A DNA stretch of 64,000 nucleotides from assembly GCF_029227915.1 (NCBI RefSeq), contig NC_079883.1, positions 11,346,001-11,410,000 on the forward strand. The letters run 5' to 3'. Source of the DNA: Hydractinia symbiolongicarpus. Its lineage: Eukaryota > Cnidaria > Hydrozoa > Anthoathecata > Hydractiniidae. The notes under the pieces are model-generated. The model saw only the letters and a list, made by a program, of their open reading frames with translations, searched no databases and was not told the origin of the DNA. This document shows positions 6,475-22,144 of this stretch, one piece after another; position 1 is the stretch's first letter; each line of letters starts with the position of its first letter. A program made the position numbers and the translations under genes.

Positions 6475-6953
6475 TTAACAGAATTCAGACAGCTTTAAAA
6501 AGATGGCCATAAAATTACCTACTGCTCGTGGAAACACCCTAATTAACCAATAGAGTTGCGTCATTACAAAATGTTCCGAACATTTTGTACATTTTTTTAA
6601 GTAAAACTGTAGTTTTTTTAAAAATTCGTGGTCTTAATGTTTCAGTAAGGCAATAAATTTGGCATCGTTGGAATTCGCCAAACCTTCTGCTACTTACTAA
6701 AAAAAAAAAAAGTCAAAAGCTTTTGTGTATCAGAAGATACAGCCGTTTTCCCGTAGCCAAAAAACACAGATTTTATAAAAATGTTAAAGTAATGAGCGTA
6801 ATGTCATTATGCAGCCAATCAGAAATTACTTTCTTAGCACCAATCAAATGGTTTGTTTTGAACCTTAGCTGTCAATCAATATGAGAAATAAAACTTTGGC
6901 GCGATAGTGCATTTTAGACCGTCTTGTGTATCCGTACTACATCGACTTCTTAA

Positions 6954-7367
<414 letters not shown>

Positions 7368-7728
7368 GCATCTTACCAAACAAAAAACGGCTATTTTTAT
7401 AGCCACACATCCATAAAAAATATTACGGCTAGCTTTTTATATCAAACTTTGTCCTGCTTTCTGTTTAAATTTTATGCTACATAAAAATTTTATGCTACAT
7501 AAAGTTTGACAATGTTAAAAATATGAAGGGCAAGAAAAGTAAAAGCAAGAAAATAAGAAATTTAAAAACGAAAATACTTAAACTTAGGGAATCTAATCTT
7601 AAATTTACTCTTTTTTAACTGTTTAAGTGACTTAAACAAGTTTAACTTTGTACCAAGATAATGTTTTTTTGTAAATGTGTGGCTATAAAAATAGCCGTTT
7701 GTTAATGTAATAGCCAGATACACACAAA

Positions 7729-8280
7729 TTATTTTTTTGCGGTCTTCTTTGCTGCCTTTTTGGGAGTCTTTTTGACCTTCTTTGCTGCAGGTTTTTTAGC
7801 AACAGGCTTCTTTGTGGGTTTCTTAGCTGCTGGTTTCTTAGCCGAGGCTTTCTTTGTGGCAGGCTTCTTTGCTGCTTTCTTTGGCGTGCTCTTCTTTGCT
7901 GGCTTCTTTTTTGGTGTACTTTTCTTTGCAGTAGGCTTCTTTGCCGTTGGCTTTTTTGCTGCGGCCTTTTTCTTAGGTTTTTCTTTTTTTACCTGACCTA
8001 GCTTGAATGATCCAGAAGCACCAGTGCCTTTAGTTTGAATCAAATCGCCTGATGTTACTCCTCGTTTAAGAGCCATTTTCAGATGATGATCTGAGTTTTC
8101 AGCAACTTTGTAATTTGCATGAATATATTTTGTAATAGCTTGGCGAGATGAACCACCGCGTTCCTTTAGGGTAGCGATAGCAGCCTTGATCATGTCCACA
8201 TATTTAGGGTGATCAGCTGTCTTCTTTGCAGCAGGTTTCTTCTTGGGTGCGATTTTCTTTGGAGAAGCTGCTTCACTCAT
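7729..8280 (-). CDS. H1: Linker histone H1 (unit 2)
   Basis: Same 183-residue protein as at 2788-3339. Stem-loop at 7681-7696. Confidence 0.97.
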   Translation of the reverse strand: MSEAASPKKIAPKKKPAAKKTADHPKYVDMIKAAIATLKERGGSSRQAITKYIHANYKVAENSDHHLKMALKRGVTSGDLIQTKGTGASGSFKLGQVKKEKPKKKAAAKKPTAKKPTAKKSTPKKKPAKKSTPKKAAKKPATKKASAKKPAAKKPTKKPVAKKPAAKKVKKTPKKAAKKTAKK

Positions 8281-8859
8281 TTTTAATGTTTTCTTACAAC
8301 AATCCAACGATAAACGATGCTTGTTATCACAGTAGAAGTATACTAAACATTACCGTGTAAATGAGATATAATTTAAGACGGTGCGAAGTATGCGGACGTA
8401 AAAGTACCACTCCCGGGAATTGATTTGGCGCGAAAACAGAAATGTGTGTTTCTGTACATCGTATAATGTCCGTTTTGGGTGCCGCGACTATGCGAAAGCA
8501 TGTTAATTTTTATTTGTAGTACGACGCAATAGTCTGCAAGAGAAGCTGCTGGAGTTTGAGGTCTTCAGCATTACATCTAGTCTGTTAATTTGGGCTTCTT
8601 CCGCGCTCGTGTTAGGATTTTCATAAAGCGTTCTTTGGTTTGCGTTGCGTATGTCGGCCTACATCATCGACACGGCCTGTTTCCGGCTATTAGGAGCAAT
8701 TCATATATTGGGCACTGCGTTTCGACTTTTTTATTAGACCACAGTAAAAAAATTCACTCACAGAAGTCCCTTTCTTTCATGGCTACAAACACGAAGAATT
8801 CTGTCGTAAGTAAAACGAATGCGCAAGCCAAAATGACGATGGGGCGAAGTCATAAGCAT

Positions 8860-8932
8860 GGCCCTGTGGCCCAATGGATAAGGCATCTGACTACGAATCA
8901 GGGGATTCCAGGTTCGACTCCTGGCAGGGTCG
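8860..8932 (+). tRNA. tRNA-Arg(ACG), unit 2
   Basis: Identical to 3919-3991. The hairpin and TTTTT follow at 9112-9138. Confidence 0.96.
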
Positions 8933-9254
8933 CACTGTCGCATTTCGGCTGCATGGTCTACTGTGTAACGCGCGCGCACGTTCTGGCGTAATGCGTTGAT
9001 AAACGGAATGTACGCAGACATATTGGAAAGTAATATCACGCACTTAGTATCGTCGCCTTTGTTAGCATTCATGTAAGTTACCATCCACTCGCTACAGTCG
9101 CTCTCCATCCTACGGCTAAATCAACAGCCGTGATTTTTACTATGTCGCCGTCCATCCGTACGCGGTGACAGTTGTAAGCTTTACAGTAACGTGACATGCT
9201 CCACAAGCAGTTACGGTGTGTGGACGATGCCTATCATGGCAACGCTTGTTCTTT

Positions 9255-9442
9255 ATCGCTTCTCGGCCTAATGGCTAAGATCAAGTGTAGTATCTGTTCT
9301 TATCAGTTTAATATCTGGTAGGCCATTCTCTGAATGGTCAGTATATTAATCTGATTTTTGGCCTTGGGTCATGGAGGTGGATTCATTCACGCCGTGACCA
9401 CGGGTTGCCTTGGTGTTGCACTATTACCGATGGCGGCCCACA
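9255..9442 (+). ncRNA. U2: U2 snRNA (unit 2)
   Basis: Same RNA as at 4313-4500; PSE-like element at 9201-9213. Confidence 0.95.
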
Positions 9443-9631
9443 TAAGCAATAAAAGAATAATAGCAGTCCTCTTTCCGACGGCACTCTGCATAGTCTACGG
9501 CGGGAACAAAACGCGTACACTGGGGGAGAATACAGCCTATGCCCCGCGACACGGCAGTTTATAACACACTCAAGCCACAAGCATTAACAAACTTTGAAGG
9601 GTACCCTCATGCTACGGTGCAGTTCCAACTC

Positions 9632-9796
9632 ATACTTACCTGACGGGGAAGTAAAGACTGATCAATGAGGGTTTTCTTCCAGAGTGAGGCTCTTGCATTG
9701 CACTACGCTTGGGCTGACCTCTGCGATTACTGCAAACGTCAGTAACTCGACCGTACAATTTCTGGTAGTGGGGGCCTGCGTCCGCGCTCGCCCCCT
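9632..9796 (+). ncRNA. U1: U1 snRNA (unit 2)
   Basis: Same RNA as at 4690-4854; PSE-like element at 9575-9587. Confidence 0.95.
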
Positions 9797-10123
9797 CCTT
9801 AAGTCAAAATGAATGAGCTTAGAAAAGTTGCGCGGCCAAATGTCGGTGGTGACTTAAACGCTAAGGTAAAACCTCGCTTGGCTGTTACGAAACGTGATTG
9901 CGATATAAGTCCTCGGAAGGCGGCGGAATTTTATTTTATTTGCCATTCCGTCAGGGTTATTGGATGATCGGCAATAGATCGAGTTTGTATGCATTTGAAA
10001 GCTCTTTTTTCTCGTACTATCACCTGAAAATGTCGTAGGAAAATGTCATAGGAAACACTTTCAACAACCGCCACGTTCCTTAATTGTTATAACAAGAAAT
10101 ATATCACAGCAAATGAAAATGAA

Positions 10124-10243
10124 AAGCCTACGACACCGGGAGTTCCCAGGCGGTCCCCCATCCAAGTACTATCCCGGCCCGACGATGCTTAACTTCCGTG
10201 ATCAGACGAGAACGGGTGTGTTCATCGTGGTATGGCCGTAGAC
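10124..10243 (-). rRNA. 5S: 5S rRNA (unit 2)
   Basis: Same RNA as at 5203-5322. The 3' flank lacks the 21-bp insertion of unit 1. Confidence 0.98.
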
Positions 10244-10440
10244 ATTAGTAGGTGCAAATACGTGCAATTTATTTTGACGTTGTGATCAAATTTTTTTATT
10301 TAATTTCTTTGAGTTACTTAGGACAAGGCGTATGCATGGATTATCTATTAGACTTTAAGGTTATAGTTTTGTGAAAAAAACAATGTTTTTTTAAAGATGT
10401 GTGGCTATAAAAATAGCCGTTGTTTTCTGAGTGTAGCGGT

Positions 10441-10821
10441 TTACTTCTTCTGTCCTTTGTCGTTCTTCTTTGGGAGTAAGACAGCTTGAATGTTTGGCAA
10501 AACACCACCAGCTGCAATGGTTACACCGCTCAAAAGTTTGTTTAATTCTTCATCATTACGAACAGCCAATTGTAAATGTCTTGGAATAATCCTAGCTTTT
10601 TTGTTGTCTCTTGCTGCGTTACCAGCCAACTCCAATATCTCAGCAGATAAATATTCCAAGACGGCTGCTAAGTAAACTGGTGCTCCAGATCCAATTCGGT
10701 TAGCATAGTGCCCTCTACGAAGGAATCTATGCACTCTACCGACTGGAAATTGAAGTCCAGCTCTTGAGGATCTTGTCTTGGCTTTAGCCTTAGCTTTTCC
10801 ACCTTTTCCACGTCCAGACAT
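10441..10821 (-). CDS. H2A: Histone H2A (unit 3)
   Basis: First complete H2A in the window. Core histone, 126 residues: tail [17 protein letters not shown], histone fold (about 25-97), acidic-patch residues E56, E61, E64, D90, E91 and E92, and a short C-tail [12 protein letters not shown]. There is no SQ(E/D) ending, so it is canonical H2A and not H2A.X; there are no H2A.Z or macroH2A features. The start is the ATG at 10821, giving MSGRGK. It is divergent from H2B across a 284-bp promoter, and its 3' stem-loop is at 10403-10418. 5S lies 198 bp beyond the stop on the same strand. Confidence 0.99.
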   Translation of the reverse strand: MSGRGKGGKAKAKAKTRSSRAGLQFPVGRVHRFLRRGHYANRIGSGAPVYLAAVLEYLSAEILELAGNAARDNKKARIIPRHLQLAVRNDEELNKLLSGVTIAAGGVLPNIQAVLLPKKNDKGQKK

Positions 10822-11105
10822 AACTGCGATTTGATTTGTAAGTTAATACAAAAACGTACGAATATTTAACGTAAGTGTTAACGAAATAAACTTTACTCGT
10901 TTTTTCATCATAAAAATAGGATCGAAATCATGTTTTTTTAACCAATCATAATTAAGTATTAAACAAAAGATTTTTTTTTTAACCAATTAAATTGCGTATC
11001 GGCGTTTTCGGATCGAATTCGATCCGATTTTTTTACTTATAAACAAAAAGTTTTGACTTGCAGTTTAATGCTTATTTACAAGTTAAGTAGCAAAAATTTT
11101 TAACC

Positions 11106-11510
11106 ATGTCTGACGCAGCAGCTAAAGGAGGAAAACAGGCACCTAAAGTAGCCAAGAAAGGTGAAAAAAGAGCCGGCAAAAAAGGAGGAAAGATTGGTGG
11201 AACTGGTGAAAAGAAACGCAAGAGAAAGAGAAAGGAAAGTTATGCTATTTACATCTACAATGTTTTGAAACAAGTTCACCCAGATGTCGGAGTTTCAAGC
11301 AAAGCTATGAGCATCATGAACTCATTTGTCAACGACATCTTTGAGCGCATTGCTTCCGAAGCTTCGCGTTTGGCTCTTCAAAACAAAAAGTCGACCATCT
11401 CTTCTCGTGAAATTCAAACCGCAGTACGTCTTCTCTTGCCTGGAGAACTTGCAAAACACGCAGTCAGTGAAGGAACAAAAGCCGTCACAAAATACACAAG
11501 CAGCAAGTAA
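11106..11510 (+). CDS. H2B: Histone H2B (unit 3)
   Basis: Same 134-residue protein as at 310-714. Stem-loop at 11534-11549. The TG run downstream is one repeat shorter than in unit 1. Confidence 0.98.
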   Translation: MSDAAAKGGKQAPKVAKKGEKRAGKKGGKIGGTGEKKRKRKRKESYAIYIYNVLKQVHPDVGVSSKAMSIMNSFVNDIFERIASEASRLALQNKKSTISSREIQTAVRLLLPGELAKHAVSEGTKAVTKYTSSK

Positions 11511-11970
11511 ACCAACGTCTACCAAACACAAACGGTCTTTTTTAAGACCACACATCTTTAAAAAAACATTTACTTGGCGTCACTACAAGTTAACCGAAGT
11601 TAATAAAACTTCTAAATAATGTGCTTAAGAACACTAGCCTACATTTAAAATACTTCCCCATGTGTGTGTGGATTAGCTTCACTTTTCATACGTATTATTA
11701 GCTGTACTTGCAGAAAAGACAAGTACATTGATCCATGTTATTGCTTACATTTAACTTAACCCAGCTTTTCACGGAAACACTCCCAGGCAAATTAACCCTA
11801 CAAAGTATTTCTAAATTTTTTTTGTGTCATATATGACATAGTATCGTATAGCAATAAATGTAACTGTGACAAGACTTTACACATTGTGTAATTTGGAAGC
11901 GTGCACAAAGTAATGTTTTAAAAGATTTGTGGCTATAAAAATAGCCGTTTTTGTTGAGCAATGACAACGC

Positions 11971-12327
<357 letters not shown>

Positions 12328-12805
12328 TTAACAGAATTCAGACAGCTTTAAAAAGAGGCCATAAAATTACCTACTGCTCGTGGAAACACCCTAATTAACC
12401 AATAGAGTTGCGTCATTACAAAATGTTCCGAACATTTTGTACATTTTTTTAAGTAAAACTGTAGTTTTTTTAAAAATTCGTGGTCTTAATGTTTCAGTAA
12501 GGCAATAAATTTGGCATCGTTGGAATTCGCCAAACCTTCTGCTACTTACTAAAAAAAAAAAAAGTCAAAAGCTTTTGTGTATCAGAAGATACAGCCGTTT
12601 TCCCGTAGCCAAAAAACACAGATTTTATAAAAATGTTAAAGTAATGAGCGTAATGTCATTATGCAGCCAATCAGAAATTACTTTCTTAGCACCAATCAAA
12701 TGGTTTGTTTTGAACCTTAGCTGTCAATCAATATGAGAAATAAAACTTTGGCGCGATAGTGCATTTTAGACCGTCTTGTGTATCCGTACTACATCGACTT
12801 CTTAA

Positions 12806-13219
<414 letters not shown>

Positions 13220-13580
13220 GCATCTTACCAAACAAAAAACGGCTATTTTTATAGCCACACATCCATAAAAAATATTACGGCTAGCTTTTTATATCAAACT
13301 TTGTCCTGCTTTCTGTTTAAATTTTATGCTACATAAAAATTTTATGCTACATAAAGTTTGACAATGTTAAAAATATGAAGGGCAAGAAAAGTAAAAGCAA
13401 GAAAATAAGAAATTTAAAAACGAAAATACTTAAACTTAGGGAATCTAATCTTAAATTTACTCTTTTTTAACTGTTTAAGTGACTTAAACAAGTTTAACTT
13501 TGTACCAAGATAATGTTTTTTTGTAAATGTGTGGCTATAAAAATAGCCGTTTGTTAATGTAATAGCCAGATACACACAAA

Positions 13581-14132
13581 TTATTTTTTTGCGGTCTTCT
13601 TTGCTGCCTTTTTGGGAGTCTTTTTGACCTTCTTTGCTGCAGGTTTTTTAGCAACAGGCTTCTTTGTGGGTTTCTTAGCTGCTGGTTTCTTAGCCGAGGC
13701 TTTCTTTGTGGCAGGCTTCTTTGCTGCTTTCTTTGGCGTGCTCTTCTTTGCTGGCTTCTTTTTTGGTGTACTTTTCTTTGCAGTAGGCTTCTTTGCCGTT
13801 GGCTTTTTTGCTGCGGCCTTTTTCTTAGGTTTTTCTTTTTTTACCTGACCTAGCTTGAATGATCCAGAAGCACCAGTGCCTTTAGTTTGAATCAAATCGC
13901 CTGATGTTACTCCTCGTTTAAGAGCCATTTTCAGATGATGATCTGAGTTTTCAGCAACTTTGTAATTTGCATGAATATATTTTGTAATAGCTTGGCGAGA
14001 TGAACCACCGCGTTCCTTTAGGGTAGCGATAGCAGCCTTGATCATGTCCACATATTTAGGGTGATCAGCTGTCTTCTTTGCAGCAGGTTTCTTCTTGGGT
14101 GCGATTTTCTTTGGAGAAGCTGCTTCACTCAT
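13581..14132 (-). CDS. H1: Linker histone H1 (unit 3)
   Basis: Same protein as at 2788-3339. Stem-loop at 13533-13548. Confidence 0.97.
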   Translation of the reverse strand: MSEAASPKKIAPKKKPAAKKTADHPKYVDMIKAAIATLKERGGSSRQAITKYIHANYKVAENSDHHLKMALKRGVTSGDLIQTKGTGASGSFKLGQVKKEKPKKKAAAKKPTAKKPTAKKSTPKKKPAKKSTPKKAAKKPATKKASAKKPAAKKPTKKPVAKKPAAKKVKKTPKKAAKKTAKK

Positions 14133-14711
14133 TTTTAATGTTTTCTTACAACAATCCAACGATAAACGATGCTTGTTATCACAGTAGAAGTATACTAAAC
14201 ATTACCGTGTAAATGAGATATAATTTAAGACGGTGCGAAGTATGCGGACGTAAAAGTACCACTCCCGGGAATTGATTTGGCGCGAAAACAGAAATGTGTG
14301 TTTCTGTACATCGTATAATGTCCGTTTTGGGTGCCGCGACTATGCGAAAGCATGTTAATTTTTATTTGTAGTACGACGCAATAGTCTGCAAGAGAAGCTG
14401 CTGGAGTTTGAGGTCTTCAGCATTACATCTAGTCTGTTAATTTGGGCTTCTTCCGCGCTCGTGTTAGGATTTTCATAAAGCGTTCTTTGGTTTGCGTTGC
14501 GTATGTCGGCCTACATCATCGACACGGCCTGTTTCCGGCTATTAGGAGCAATTCATATATTGGGCACTGCGTTTCGACTTTTTTATTAGACCACAGTAAA
14601 AAAATTCACTCACAGAAGTCCCTTTCTTTCATGGCTACAAACACGAAGAATTCTGTCGTAAGTAAAACGAATGCGCAAGCCAAAATGACGATGGGGCGAA
14701 GTCATAAGCAT

Positions 14712-14784
14712 GGCCCTGTGGCCCAATGGATAAGGCATCTGACTACGAATCAGGGGATTCCAGGTTCGACTCCTGGCAGGGTCG
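14712..14784 (+). tRNA. tRNA-Arg(ACG), unit 3
   Basis: Identical to 3919-3991. Confidence 0.96.
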
Positions 14785-15106
14785 CACTGTCGCATTTCGG
14801 CTGCATGGTCTACTGTGTAACGCGCGCGCACGTTCTGGCGTAATGCGTTGATAAACGGAATGTACGCAGACATATTGGAAAGTAATATCACGCACTTAGT
14901 ATCGTCGCCTTTGTTAGCATTCATGTAAGTTACCATCCACTCGCTACAGTCGCTCTCCATCCTACGGCTAAATCAACAGCCGTGATTTTTACTATGTCGC
15001 CGTCCATCCGTACGCGGTGACAGTTGTAAGCTTTACAGTAACGTGACATGCTCCACAAGCAGTTACGGTGTGTGGACGATGCCTATCATGGCAACGCTTG
15101 TTCTTT

Positions 15107-15294
15107 ATCGCTTCTCGGCCTAATGGCTAAGATCAAGTGTAGTATCTGTTCTTATCAGTTTAATATCTGGTAGGCCATTCTCTGAATGGTCAGTATATTA
15201 ATCTGATTTTTGGCCTTGGGTCATGGAGGTGGATTCATTCACGCCGTGACCACGGGTTGCCTTGGTGTTGCACTATTACCGATGGCGGCCCACA
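15107..15294 (+). ncRNA. U2: U2 snRNA (unit 3)
   Basis: Same RNA as at 4313-4500; PSE-like element at 15053. Confidence 0.95.
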
Positions 15295-15483
15295 TAAGCA
15301 ATAAAAGAATAATAGCAGTCCTCTTTCCGACGGCACTCTGCATAGTCTACGGCGGGAACAAAACGCGTACACTGGGGGAGAATACAGCCTATGCCCCGCG
15401 ACACGGCAGTTTATAACACACTCAAGCCACAAGCATTAACAAACTTTGAAGGGTACCCTCATGCTACGGTGCAGTTCCAACTC

Positions 15484-15648
15484 ATACTTACCTGACGGGG
15501 AAGTAAAGACTGATCAATGAGGGTTTTCTTCCAGAGTGAGGCTCTTGCATTGCACTACGCTTGGGCTGACCTCTGCGATTACTGCAAACGTCAGTAACTC
15601 GACCGTACAATTTCTGGTAGTGGGGGCCTGCGTCCGCGCTCGCCCCCT
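15484..15648 (+). ncRNA. U1: U1 snRNA (unit 3)
   Basis: Same RNA as at 4690-4854; PSE-like element at 15427. Confidence 0.95.
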
Positions 15649-15975
15649 CCTTAAGTCAAAATGAATGAGCTTAGAAAAGTTGCGCGGCCAAATGTCGGTG
15701 GTGACTTAAACGCTAAGGTAAAACCTCGCTTGGCTGTTACGAAACGTGATTGCGATATAAGTCCTCGGAAGGCGGCGGAATTTTATTTTATTTGCCATTC
15801 CGTCAGGGTTATTGGATGATCGGCAATAGATCGAGTTTGTATGCATTTGAAAGCTCTTTTTTCTCGTACTATCACCTGAAAATGTCGTAGGAAAATGTCA
15901 TAGGAAACACTTTCAACAACCGCCACGTTCCTTAATTGTTATAACAAGAAATATATCACAGCAAATGAAAATGAA

Positions 15976-16095
15976 AAGCCTACGACACCGGGAGTTCCCA
16001 GGCGGTCCCCCATCCAAGTACTATCCCGGCCCGACGATGCTTAACTTCCGTGATCAGACGAGAACGGGTGTGTTCATCGTGGTATGGCCGTAGAC
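15976..16095 (-). rRNA. 5S: 5S rRNA (unit 3)
   Basis: Same RNA as at 5203-5322. Confidence 0.98.
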
Positions 16096-16292
16096 ATTAG
16101 TAGGTGCAAATACGTGCAATTTATTTTGACGTTGTGATCAAATTTTTTTATTTAATTTCTTTGAGTTACTTAGGACAAGGCGTATGCATGGATTATCTAT
16201 TAGACTTTAAGGTTATAGTTTTGTGAAAAAAACAATGTTTTTTTAAAGATGTGTGGCTATAAAAATAGCCGTTGTTTTCTGAGTGTAGCGGT

Positions 16293-16673
16293 TTACTTCT
16301 TCTGTCCTTTGTCGTTCTTCTTTGGGAGTAAGACAGCTTGAATGTTTGGCAAAACACCACCAGCTGCAATGGTTACACCGCTCAAAAGTTTGTTTAATTC
16401 TTCATCATTACGAACAGCCAATTGTAAATGTCTTGGAATAATCCTAGCTTTTTTGTTGTCTCTTGCTGCGTTACCAGCCAACTCCAATATCTCAGCAGAT
16501 AAATATTCCAAGACGGCTGCTAAGTAAACTGGTGCTCCAGATCCAATTCGGTTAGCATAGTGCCCTCTACGAAGGAATCTATGCACTCTACCGACTGGAA
16601 ATTGAAGTCCAGCTCTTGAGGATCTTGTCTTGGCTTTAGCCTTAGCTTTTCCACCTTTTCCACGTCCAGACAT
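16293..16673 (-). CDS. H2A: Histone H2A (unit 4)
   Basis: Same protein as at 10441-10821. Stem-loop at 16255-16270. Confidence 0.99.
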   Translation of the reverse strand: MSGRGKGGKAKAKAKTRSSRAGLQFPVGRVHRFLRRGHYANRIGSGAPVYLAAVLEYLSAEILELAGNAARDNKKARIIPRHLQLAVRNDEELNKLLSGVTIAAGGVLPNIQAVLLPKKNDKGQKK

Positions 16674-16957
16674 AACTGCGATTTGATTTGTAAGTTAATA
16701 CAAAAACGTACGAATATTTAACGTAAGTGTTAACGAAATAAACTTTACTCGTTTTTTCATCATAAAAATAGGATCGAAATCATGTTTTTTTAACCAATCA
16801 TAATTAAGTATTAAACAAAAGATTTTTTTTTTAACCAATTAAATTGCGTATCGGCGTTTTCGGATCGAATTCGATCCGATTTTTTTACTTATAAACAAAA
16901 AGTTTTGACTTGCAGTTTAATGCTTATTTACAAGTTAAGTAGCAAAAATTTTTAACC

Positions 16958-17362
16958 ATGTCTGACGCAGCAGCTAAAGGAGGAAAACAGGCACCTAAAG
17001 TAGCCAAGAAAGGTGAAAAAAGAGCCGGCAAAAAAGGAGGAAAGATTGGTGGAACTGGTGAAAAGAAACGCAAGAGAAAGAGAAAGGAAAGTTATGCTAT
17101 TTACATCTACAATGTTTTGAAACAAGTTCACCCAGATGTCGGAGTTTCAAGCAAAGCTATGAGCATCATGAACTCATTTGTCAACGACATCTTTGAGCGC
17201 ATTGCTTCCGAAGCTTCGCGTTTGGCTCTTCAAAACAAAAAGTCGACCATCTCTTCTCGTGAAATTCAAACCGCAGTACGTCTTCTCTTGCCTGGAGAAC
17301 TTGCAAAACACGCAGTCAGTGAAGGAACAAAAGCCGTCACAAAATACACAAGCAGCAAGTAA
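16958..17362 (+). CDS. H2B: Histone H2B (unit 4)
   Basis: Same protein as at 310-714. Stem-loop at 17386-17401. Confidence 0.98.
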   Translation: MSDAAAKGGKQAPKVAKKGEKRAGKKGGKIGGTGEKKRKRKRKESYAIYIYNVLKQVHPDVGVSSKAMSIMNSFVNDIFERIASEASRLALQNKKSTISSREIQTAVRLLLPGELAKHAVSEGTKAVTKYTSSK

Positions 17363-17822
17363 ACCAACGTCTACCAAACACAAACGGTCTTTTTTAAGAC
17401 CACACATCTTTAAAAAAACATTTACTTGGCGTCACTACAAGTTAACCGAAGTTAATAAAACTTCTAAATAATGTGCTTAAGAACACTAGCCTACATTTAA
17501 AATACTTCCCCATGTGTGTGTGGATTAGCTTCACTTTTCATACGTATTATTAGCTGTACTTGCAGAAAAGACAAGTACATTGATCCATGTTATTGCTTAC
17601 ATTTAACTTAACCCAGCTTTTCACGGAAACACTCCCAGGCAAATTAACCCTACAAAGTATTTCTAAATTTTTTTTGTGTCATATATGACATAGTATCGTA
17701 TAGCAATAAATGTAACTGTGACAAGACTTTACACATTGTGTAATTTGGAAGCGTGCACAAAGTAATGTTTTAAAAGATTTGTGGCTATAAAAATAGCCGT
17801 TTTTGTTGAGCAATGACAACGC

Positions 17823-18179
<357 letters not shown>

Positions 18180-18657
18180 TTAACAGAATTCAGACAGCTT
18201 TAAAAAGAGGCCATAAAATTACCTACTGCTCGTGGAAACACCCTAATTAACCAATAGAGTTGCGTCATTACAAAATGTTCCGAACATTTTGTACATTTTT
18301 TTAAGTAAAACTGTAGTTTTTTTAAAAATTCGTGGTCTTAATGTTTCAGTAAGGCAATAAATTTGGCATCGTTGGAATTCGCCAAACCTTCTGCTACTTA
18401 CTAAAAAAAAAAAAAGTCAAAAGCTTTTGTGTATCAGAAGATACAGCCGTTTTCCCGTAGCCAAAAAACACAGATTTTATAAAAATGTTAAAGTAATGAG
18501 CGTAATGTCATTATGCAGCCAATCAGAAATTACTTTCTTAGCACCAATCAAATGGTTTGTTTTGAACCTTAGCTGTCAATCAATATGAGAAATAAAACTT
18601 TGGCGCGATAGTGCATTTTAGACCGTCTTGTGTATCCGTACTACATCGACTTCTTAA

Positions 18658-19071
<414 letters not shown>

Positions 19072-19432
19072 GCATCTTACCAAACAAAAAACGGCTATTT
19101 TTATAGCCACACATCCATAAAAAATATTACGGCTAGCTTTTTATATCAAACTTTGTCCTGCTTTCTGTTTAAATTTTATGCTACATAAAAATTTTATGCT
19201 ACATAAAGTTTGACAATGTTAAAAATATGAAGGGCAAGAAAAGTAAAAGCAAGAAAATAAGAAATTTAAAAACGAAAATACTTAAACTTAGGGAATCTAA
19301 TCTTAAATTTACTCTTTTTTAACTGTTTAAGTGACTTAAACAAGTTTAACTTTGTACCAAGATAATGTTTTTTTGTAAATGTGTGGCTATAAAAATAGCC
19401 GTTTGTTAATGTAATAGCCAGATACACACAAA

Positions 19433-19984
19433 TTATTTTTTTGCGGTCTTCTTTGCTGCCTTTTTGGGAGTCTTTTTGACCTTCTTTGCTGCAGGTTTTT
19501 TAGCAACAGGCTTCTTTGTGGGTTTCTTAGCTGCTGGTTTCTTAGCCGAGGCTTTCTTTGTGGCAGGCTTCTTTGCTGCTTTCTTTGGCGTGCTCTTCTT
19601 TGCTGGCTTCTTTTTTGGTGTACTTTTCTTTGCAGTAGGCTTCTTTGCCGTTGGCTTTTTTGCTGCGGCCTTTTTCTTAGGTTTTTCTTTTTTTACCTGA
19701 CCTAGCTTGAATGATCCAGAAGCACCAGTGCCTTTAGTTTGAATCAAATCGCCTGATGTTACTCCTCGTTTAAGAGCCATTTTCAGATGATGATCTGAGT
19801 TTTCAGCAACTTTGTAATTTGCATGAATATATTTTGTAATAGCTTGGCGAGATGAACCACCGCGTTCCTTTAGGGTAGCGATAGCAGCCTTGATCATGTC
19901 CACATATTTAGGGTGATCAGCTGTCTTCTTTGCAGCAGGTTTCTTCTTGGGTGCGATTTTCTTTGGAGAAGCTGCTTCACTCAT
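19433..19984 (-). CDS. H1: Linker histone H1 (unit 4)
   Basis: Same protein as at 2788-3339. Stem-loop at 19385-19400. Confidence 0.97.
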   Translation of the reverse strand: MSEAASPKKIAPKKKPAAKKTADHPKYVDMIKAAIATLKERGGSSRQAITKYIHANYKVAENSDHHLKMALKRGVTSGDLIQTKGTGASGSFKLGQVKKEKPKKKAAAKKPTAKKPTAKKSTPKKKPAKKSTPKKAAKKPATKKASAKKPAAKKPTKKPVAKKPAAKKVKKTPKKAAKKTAKK

Positions 19985-20563
19985 TTTTAATGTTTTCTTA
20001 CAACAATCCAACGATAAACGATGCTTGTTATCACAGTAGAAGTATACTAAACATTACCGTGTAAATGAGATATAATTTAAGACGGTGCGAAGTATGCGGA
20101 CGTAAAAGTACCACTCCCGGGAATTGATTTGGCGCGAAAACAGAAATGTGTGTTTCTGTACATCGTATAATGTCCGTTTTGGGTGCCGCGACTATGCGAA
20201 AGCATGTTAATTTTTATTTGTAGTACGACGCAATAGTCTGCAAGAGAAGCTGCTGGAGTTTGAGGTCTTCAGCATTACATCTAGTCTGTTAATTTGGGCT
20301 TCTTCCGCGCTCGTGTTAGGATTTTCATAAAGCGTTCTTTGGTTTGCGTTGCGTATGTCGGCCTACATCATCGACACGGCCTGTTTCCGGCTATTAGGAG
20401 CAATTCATATATTGGGCACTGCGTTTCGACTTTTTTATTAGACCACAGTAAAAAAATTCACTCACAGAAGTCCCTTTCTTTCATGGCTACAAACACGAAG
20501 AATTCTGTCGTAAGTAAAACGAATGCGCAAGCCAAAATGACGATGGGGCGAAGTCATAAGCAT

Positions 20564-20636
20564 GGCCCTGTGGCCCAATGGATAAGGCATCTGACTACGA
20601 ATCAGGGGATTCCAGGTTCGACTCCTGGCAGGGTCG
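20564..20636 (+). tRNA. tRNA-Arg(ACG), unit 4
   Basis: Identical to 3919-3991. Confidence 0.96.
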
Positions 20637-20958
20637 CACTGTCGCATTTCGGCTGCATGGTCTACTGTGTAACGCGCGCGCACGTTCTGGCGTAATGCGT
20701 TGATAAACGGAATGTACGCAGACATATTGGAAAGTAATATCACGCACTTAGTATCGTCGCCTTTGTTAGCATTCATGTAAGTTACCATCCACTCGCTACA
20801 GTCGCTCTCCATCCTACGGCTAAATCAACAGCCGTGATTTTTACTATGTCGCCGTCCATCCGTACGCGGTGACAGTTGTAAGCTTTACAGTAACGTGACA
20901 TGCTCCACAAGCAGTTACGGTGTGTGGACGATGCCTATCATGGCAACGCTTGTTCTTT

Positions 20959-21146
20959 ATCGCTTCTCGGCCTAATGGCTAAGATCAAGTGTAGTATCTG
21001 TTCTTATCAGTTTAATATCTGGTAGGCCATTCTCTGAATGGTCAGTATATTAATCTGATTTTTGGCCTTGGGTCATGGAGGTGGATTCATTCACGCCGTG
21101 ACCACGGGTTGCCTTGGTGTTGCACTATTACCGATGGCGGCCCACA
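20959..21146 (+). ncRNA. U2: U2 snRNA (unit 4)
   Basis: Same RNA as at 4313-4500; PSE-like element at 20905. Confidence 0.95.
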
Positions 21147-21335
21147 TAAGCAATAAAAGAATAATAGCAGTCCTCTTTCCGACGGCACTCTGCATAGTCT
21201 ACGGCGGGAACAAAACGCGTACACTGGGGGAGAATACAGCCTATGCCCCGCGACACGGCAGTTTATAACACACTCAAGCCACAAGCATTAACAAACTTTG
21301 AAGGGTACCCTCATGCTACGGTGCAGTTCCAACTC

Positions 21336-21500
21336 ATACTTACCTGACGGGGAAGTAAAGACTGATCAATGAGGGTTTTCTTCCAGAGTGAGGCTCTTGC
21401 ATTGCACTACGCTTGGGCTGACCTCTGCGATTACTGCAAACGTCAGTAACTCGACCGTACAATTTCTGGTAGTGGGGGCCTGCGTCCGCGCTCGCCCCCT
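21336..21500 (+). ncRNA. U1: U1 snRNA (unit 4)
   Basis: Same RNA as at 4690-4854; PSE-like element at 21279. Confidence 0.95.
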
Positions 21501-21827
21501 CCTTAAGTCAAAATGAATGAGCTTAGAAAAGTTGCGCGGCCAAATGTCGGTGGTGACTTAAACGCTAAGGTAAAACCTCGCTTGGCTGTTACGAAACGTG
21601 ATTGCGATATAAGTCCTCGGAAGGCGGCGGAATTTTATTTTATTTGCCATTCCGTCAGGGTTATTGGATGATCGGCAATAGATCGAGTTTGTATGCATTT
21701 GAAAGCTCTTTTTTCTCGTACTATCACCTGAAAATGTCGTAGGAAAATGTCATAGGAAACACTTTCAACAACCGCCACGTTCCTTAATTGTTATAACAAG
21801 AAATATATCACAGCAAATGAAAATGAA

Positions 21828-21947
21828 AAGCCTACGACACCGGGAGTTCCCAGGCGGTCCCCCATCCAAGTACTATCCCGGCCCGACGATGCTTAACTTC
21901 CGTGATCAGACGAGAACGGGTGTGTTCATCGTGGTATGGCCGTAGAC
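21828..21947 (-). rRNA. 5S: 5S rRNA (unit 4)
   Basis: Same RNA as at 5203-5322. Confidence 0.98.
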
Positions 21948-22144
21948 ATTAGTAGGTGCAAATACGTGCAATTTATTTTGACGTTGTGATCAAATTTTTT
22001 TATTTAATTTCTTTGAGTTACTTAGGACAAGGCGTATGCATGGATTATCTATTAGACTTTAAGGTTATAGTTTTGTGAAAAAAACAATGTTTTTTTAAAG
22101 ATGTGTGGCTATAAAAATAGCCGTTGTTTTCTGAGTGTAGCGGT